Positions 6,231-6,790 of a stretch of 6,790 nt of DNA are shown here, one piece after another. Source of the DNA: an uncultured Flavobacteriales bacterium (GTDB lineage Bacteria; Bacteroidota; Bacteroidia; Flavobacteriales; BACL11); the NCBI GenBank assembly GCA_950069165.1, contig CATMIT010000077.1:1-6790 (forward strand), in the 5' to 3' direction. The position numbers and the translations under genes were made by a program. Below the pieces are notes generated by a model. That model was not told where the DNA came from and searched no databases. It saw nothing but the letters and a program-made list of their open reading frames with translations. How positions within the stretch are numbered: position 1 is the first letter of the stretch; each line of letters opens with the position of its first letter.

Positions 6231-6409
6231 CAATTATTTTGTTCAATAACCAATTTACTTTTTAAATAAAGGGAATGCTTTGTTTCTCGGACTTGCTGAC
6301 GGCTTAGTTATTAGCTCTGATTCTTAAATTCTACTAGCTATAAACTAACAACAATTCTTATCTTTGTGGGCTCTATTAGAAATCAGAACTTGAAAGAAGA
6401 AATATAAAT
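6231..6409 (+). other. Intergenic region between pheT and ffh
   Basis: This is 179 bases without a supported gene. It is A+T-rich at both ends, with a somewhat more G+C-rich patch near 6280-6305. I find no strong stem followed by a T-run, so the pheT terminator is not identified. TAGCT (6312-6316) and AGCTA (6336-6340) could pair, but over a 19-base loop and with no U-tract. The downstream end holds the ffh promoter core and leader. Confidence 0.6.
6359..6366 (+). promoter_or_regulatory. Probable promoter core of ffh (TAnnTTTG)
   Basis: TATCTTTG followed by TGGG is an exact and typical Bacteroidota -7 core. Transcription would begin about at 6370-6374, giving a leader of some 36-40 bases before the ffh ATG at 6410. 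That is a common leader length. No TTTG/TTG is seen 17-23 bases upstream, so the -33 box is absent or degenerate. The match lies in the non-coding gap at the right distance, which makes it the best promoter candidate here. Confidence 0.5.
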
Positions 6410-6790
6410 ATGTTTGAAAATTTATCAGAAAAATTAGATAAGGCTTTTAAATTATTAAAGGGGCAAGGGAGTATCTCTGAAATTAATGTAGCCCAAACAA
6501 TGAAAGAAATCCGTAAGGCACTTCTTTCTGCAGATGTTGATTTTAAAACTGCTAAGTCCTTTACTGCTAAGGTTAAGGAAAAAGCAATGGGGCAAAAAGT
6601 GCTTACCGCTATTAATCCTGGGCAGCTATTAACCAAAATAATGCAAGAGGAGCTAGCGGAATTGATGGGAAGTGAGCAGTCAGAAATCAATTTGAAGGGT
6701 TCCCCAACTGTAATTTTAATAGCTGGTTTGCAAGGAAGTGGTAAAACAACTTTTGCCGGAAAATTAGCATTACTATTGAAAAGTAAAAAG
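6410..6790 (+). CDS. ffh: Signal recognition particle protein Ffh, N-terminal 127 residues (3' truncated)
   Basis: Ffh is the SRP54-type GTPase that binds SRP RNA and signal sequences and brings ribosomes translating membrane proteins to FtsY. The visible part is the helical N domain (1 to about 85), starting MFENLSEKLDKAFKLLKGQG and including MKEIRKALLSADVDFK (31-46) and GQKVLTAINPGQ (61-72). The start of the G domain follows, with the conserved P-loop GLQGSGKTT (106-114, catalytic-site K112). The frame runs open to the last base, so the remaining G-domain motifs and the methionine-rich M domain are outside the window. The ATG at 6410 is chosen because it gives the standard family N-terminus. 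It is preceded by a purine-rich GAAAGAAGA (6392-6400) at a plausible ribosome-binding distance. It has its own promoter core upstream and is probably transcribed independently of pheT. Confidence 0.96.
   Translation, partial: MFENLSEKLDKAFKLLKGQGSISEINVAQTMKEIRKALLSADVDFKTAKSFTAKVKEKAMGQKVLTAINPGQLLTKIMQEELAELMGSEQSEINLKGSPTVILIAGLQGSGKTTFAGKLALLLKSKK

Noticed and set aside
6260..6273. CTTTTTAAATAAAG after pheT, considered as a terminator stem
   Set aside because: Only four outer base pairs form and no T-run follows, so it is too weak to call.
6376..6690. 104-codon open frame on the minus strand
   Set aside because: It is antisense to the well-supported ffh start and shows the Ser/Leu-rich bias of a shadow frame.

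Overview
The window looks like chromosomal DNA of a Bacteroidota bacterium, probably a free-living, perhaps marine member near the Flavobacteriales. The signs are a strongly A+T-rich composition, two C-terminal sorting domains of the type IX secretion system (T9SS), lipoproteins, a DUF2490 outer-membrane protein, pheT standing alone without pheS, and TAnnTTTG promoter cores of the Bacteroidota type. All genes lie on the plus strand. I see no mobile element, CRISPR array, tRNA or rRNA.

Bases 1-3749 form one tightly packed gene train with gaps of 6, 2, 0, -1, -20 and 6 bases. In order it holds: the tail of a T9SS-exported protein (cut by the window edge); a small Cys-rich lipoprotein-like protein that also ends in a T9SS sorting domain and looks internally shortened; a small lipoprotein with a carboxypeptidase-regulatory-like beta-sandwich; a VTC-domain (polyphosphate polymerase-like) protein; a DUF4956 multi-pass membrane protein; a DUF2490 predicted outer-membrane beta-barrel; and cytidine deaminase (cdd). 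VTC and DUF4956 are a recurrent bacterial pair. Together with the lipoproteins and barrel they suggest a system spanning cytoplasm, inner membrane, periplasm and outer membrane that handles polyphosphate or another phosphorylated polymer. That role is inferred; no member of this set has a function proven by the sequence.

Bases 3750-6409 hold pheT, the full-length phenylalanyl-tRNA synthetase beta subunit (807 aa), with a probable promoter core in the 57-base gap before it. A 179-base non-coding gap follows. It carries another promoter core and no convincing terminator.

Bases 6410-6790 hold the first 127 codons of ffh, the signal recognition particle GTPase, cut by the window end just after its P-loop.

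The housekeeping genes (cdd, pheT, ffh) are ordinary. The part worth attention is the envelope cassette at 211-3254 and whatever exported protein lies just upstream of base 1.
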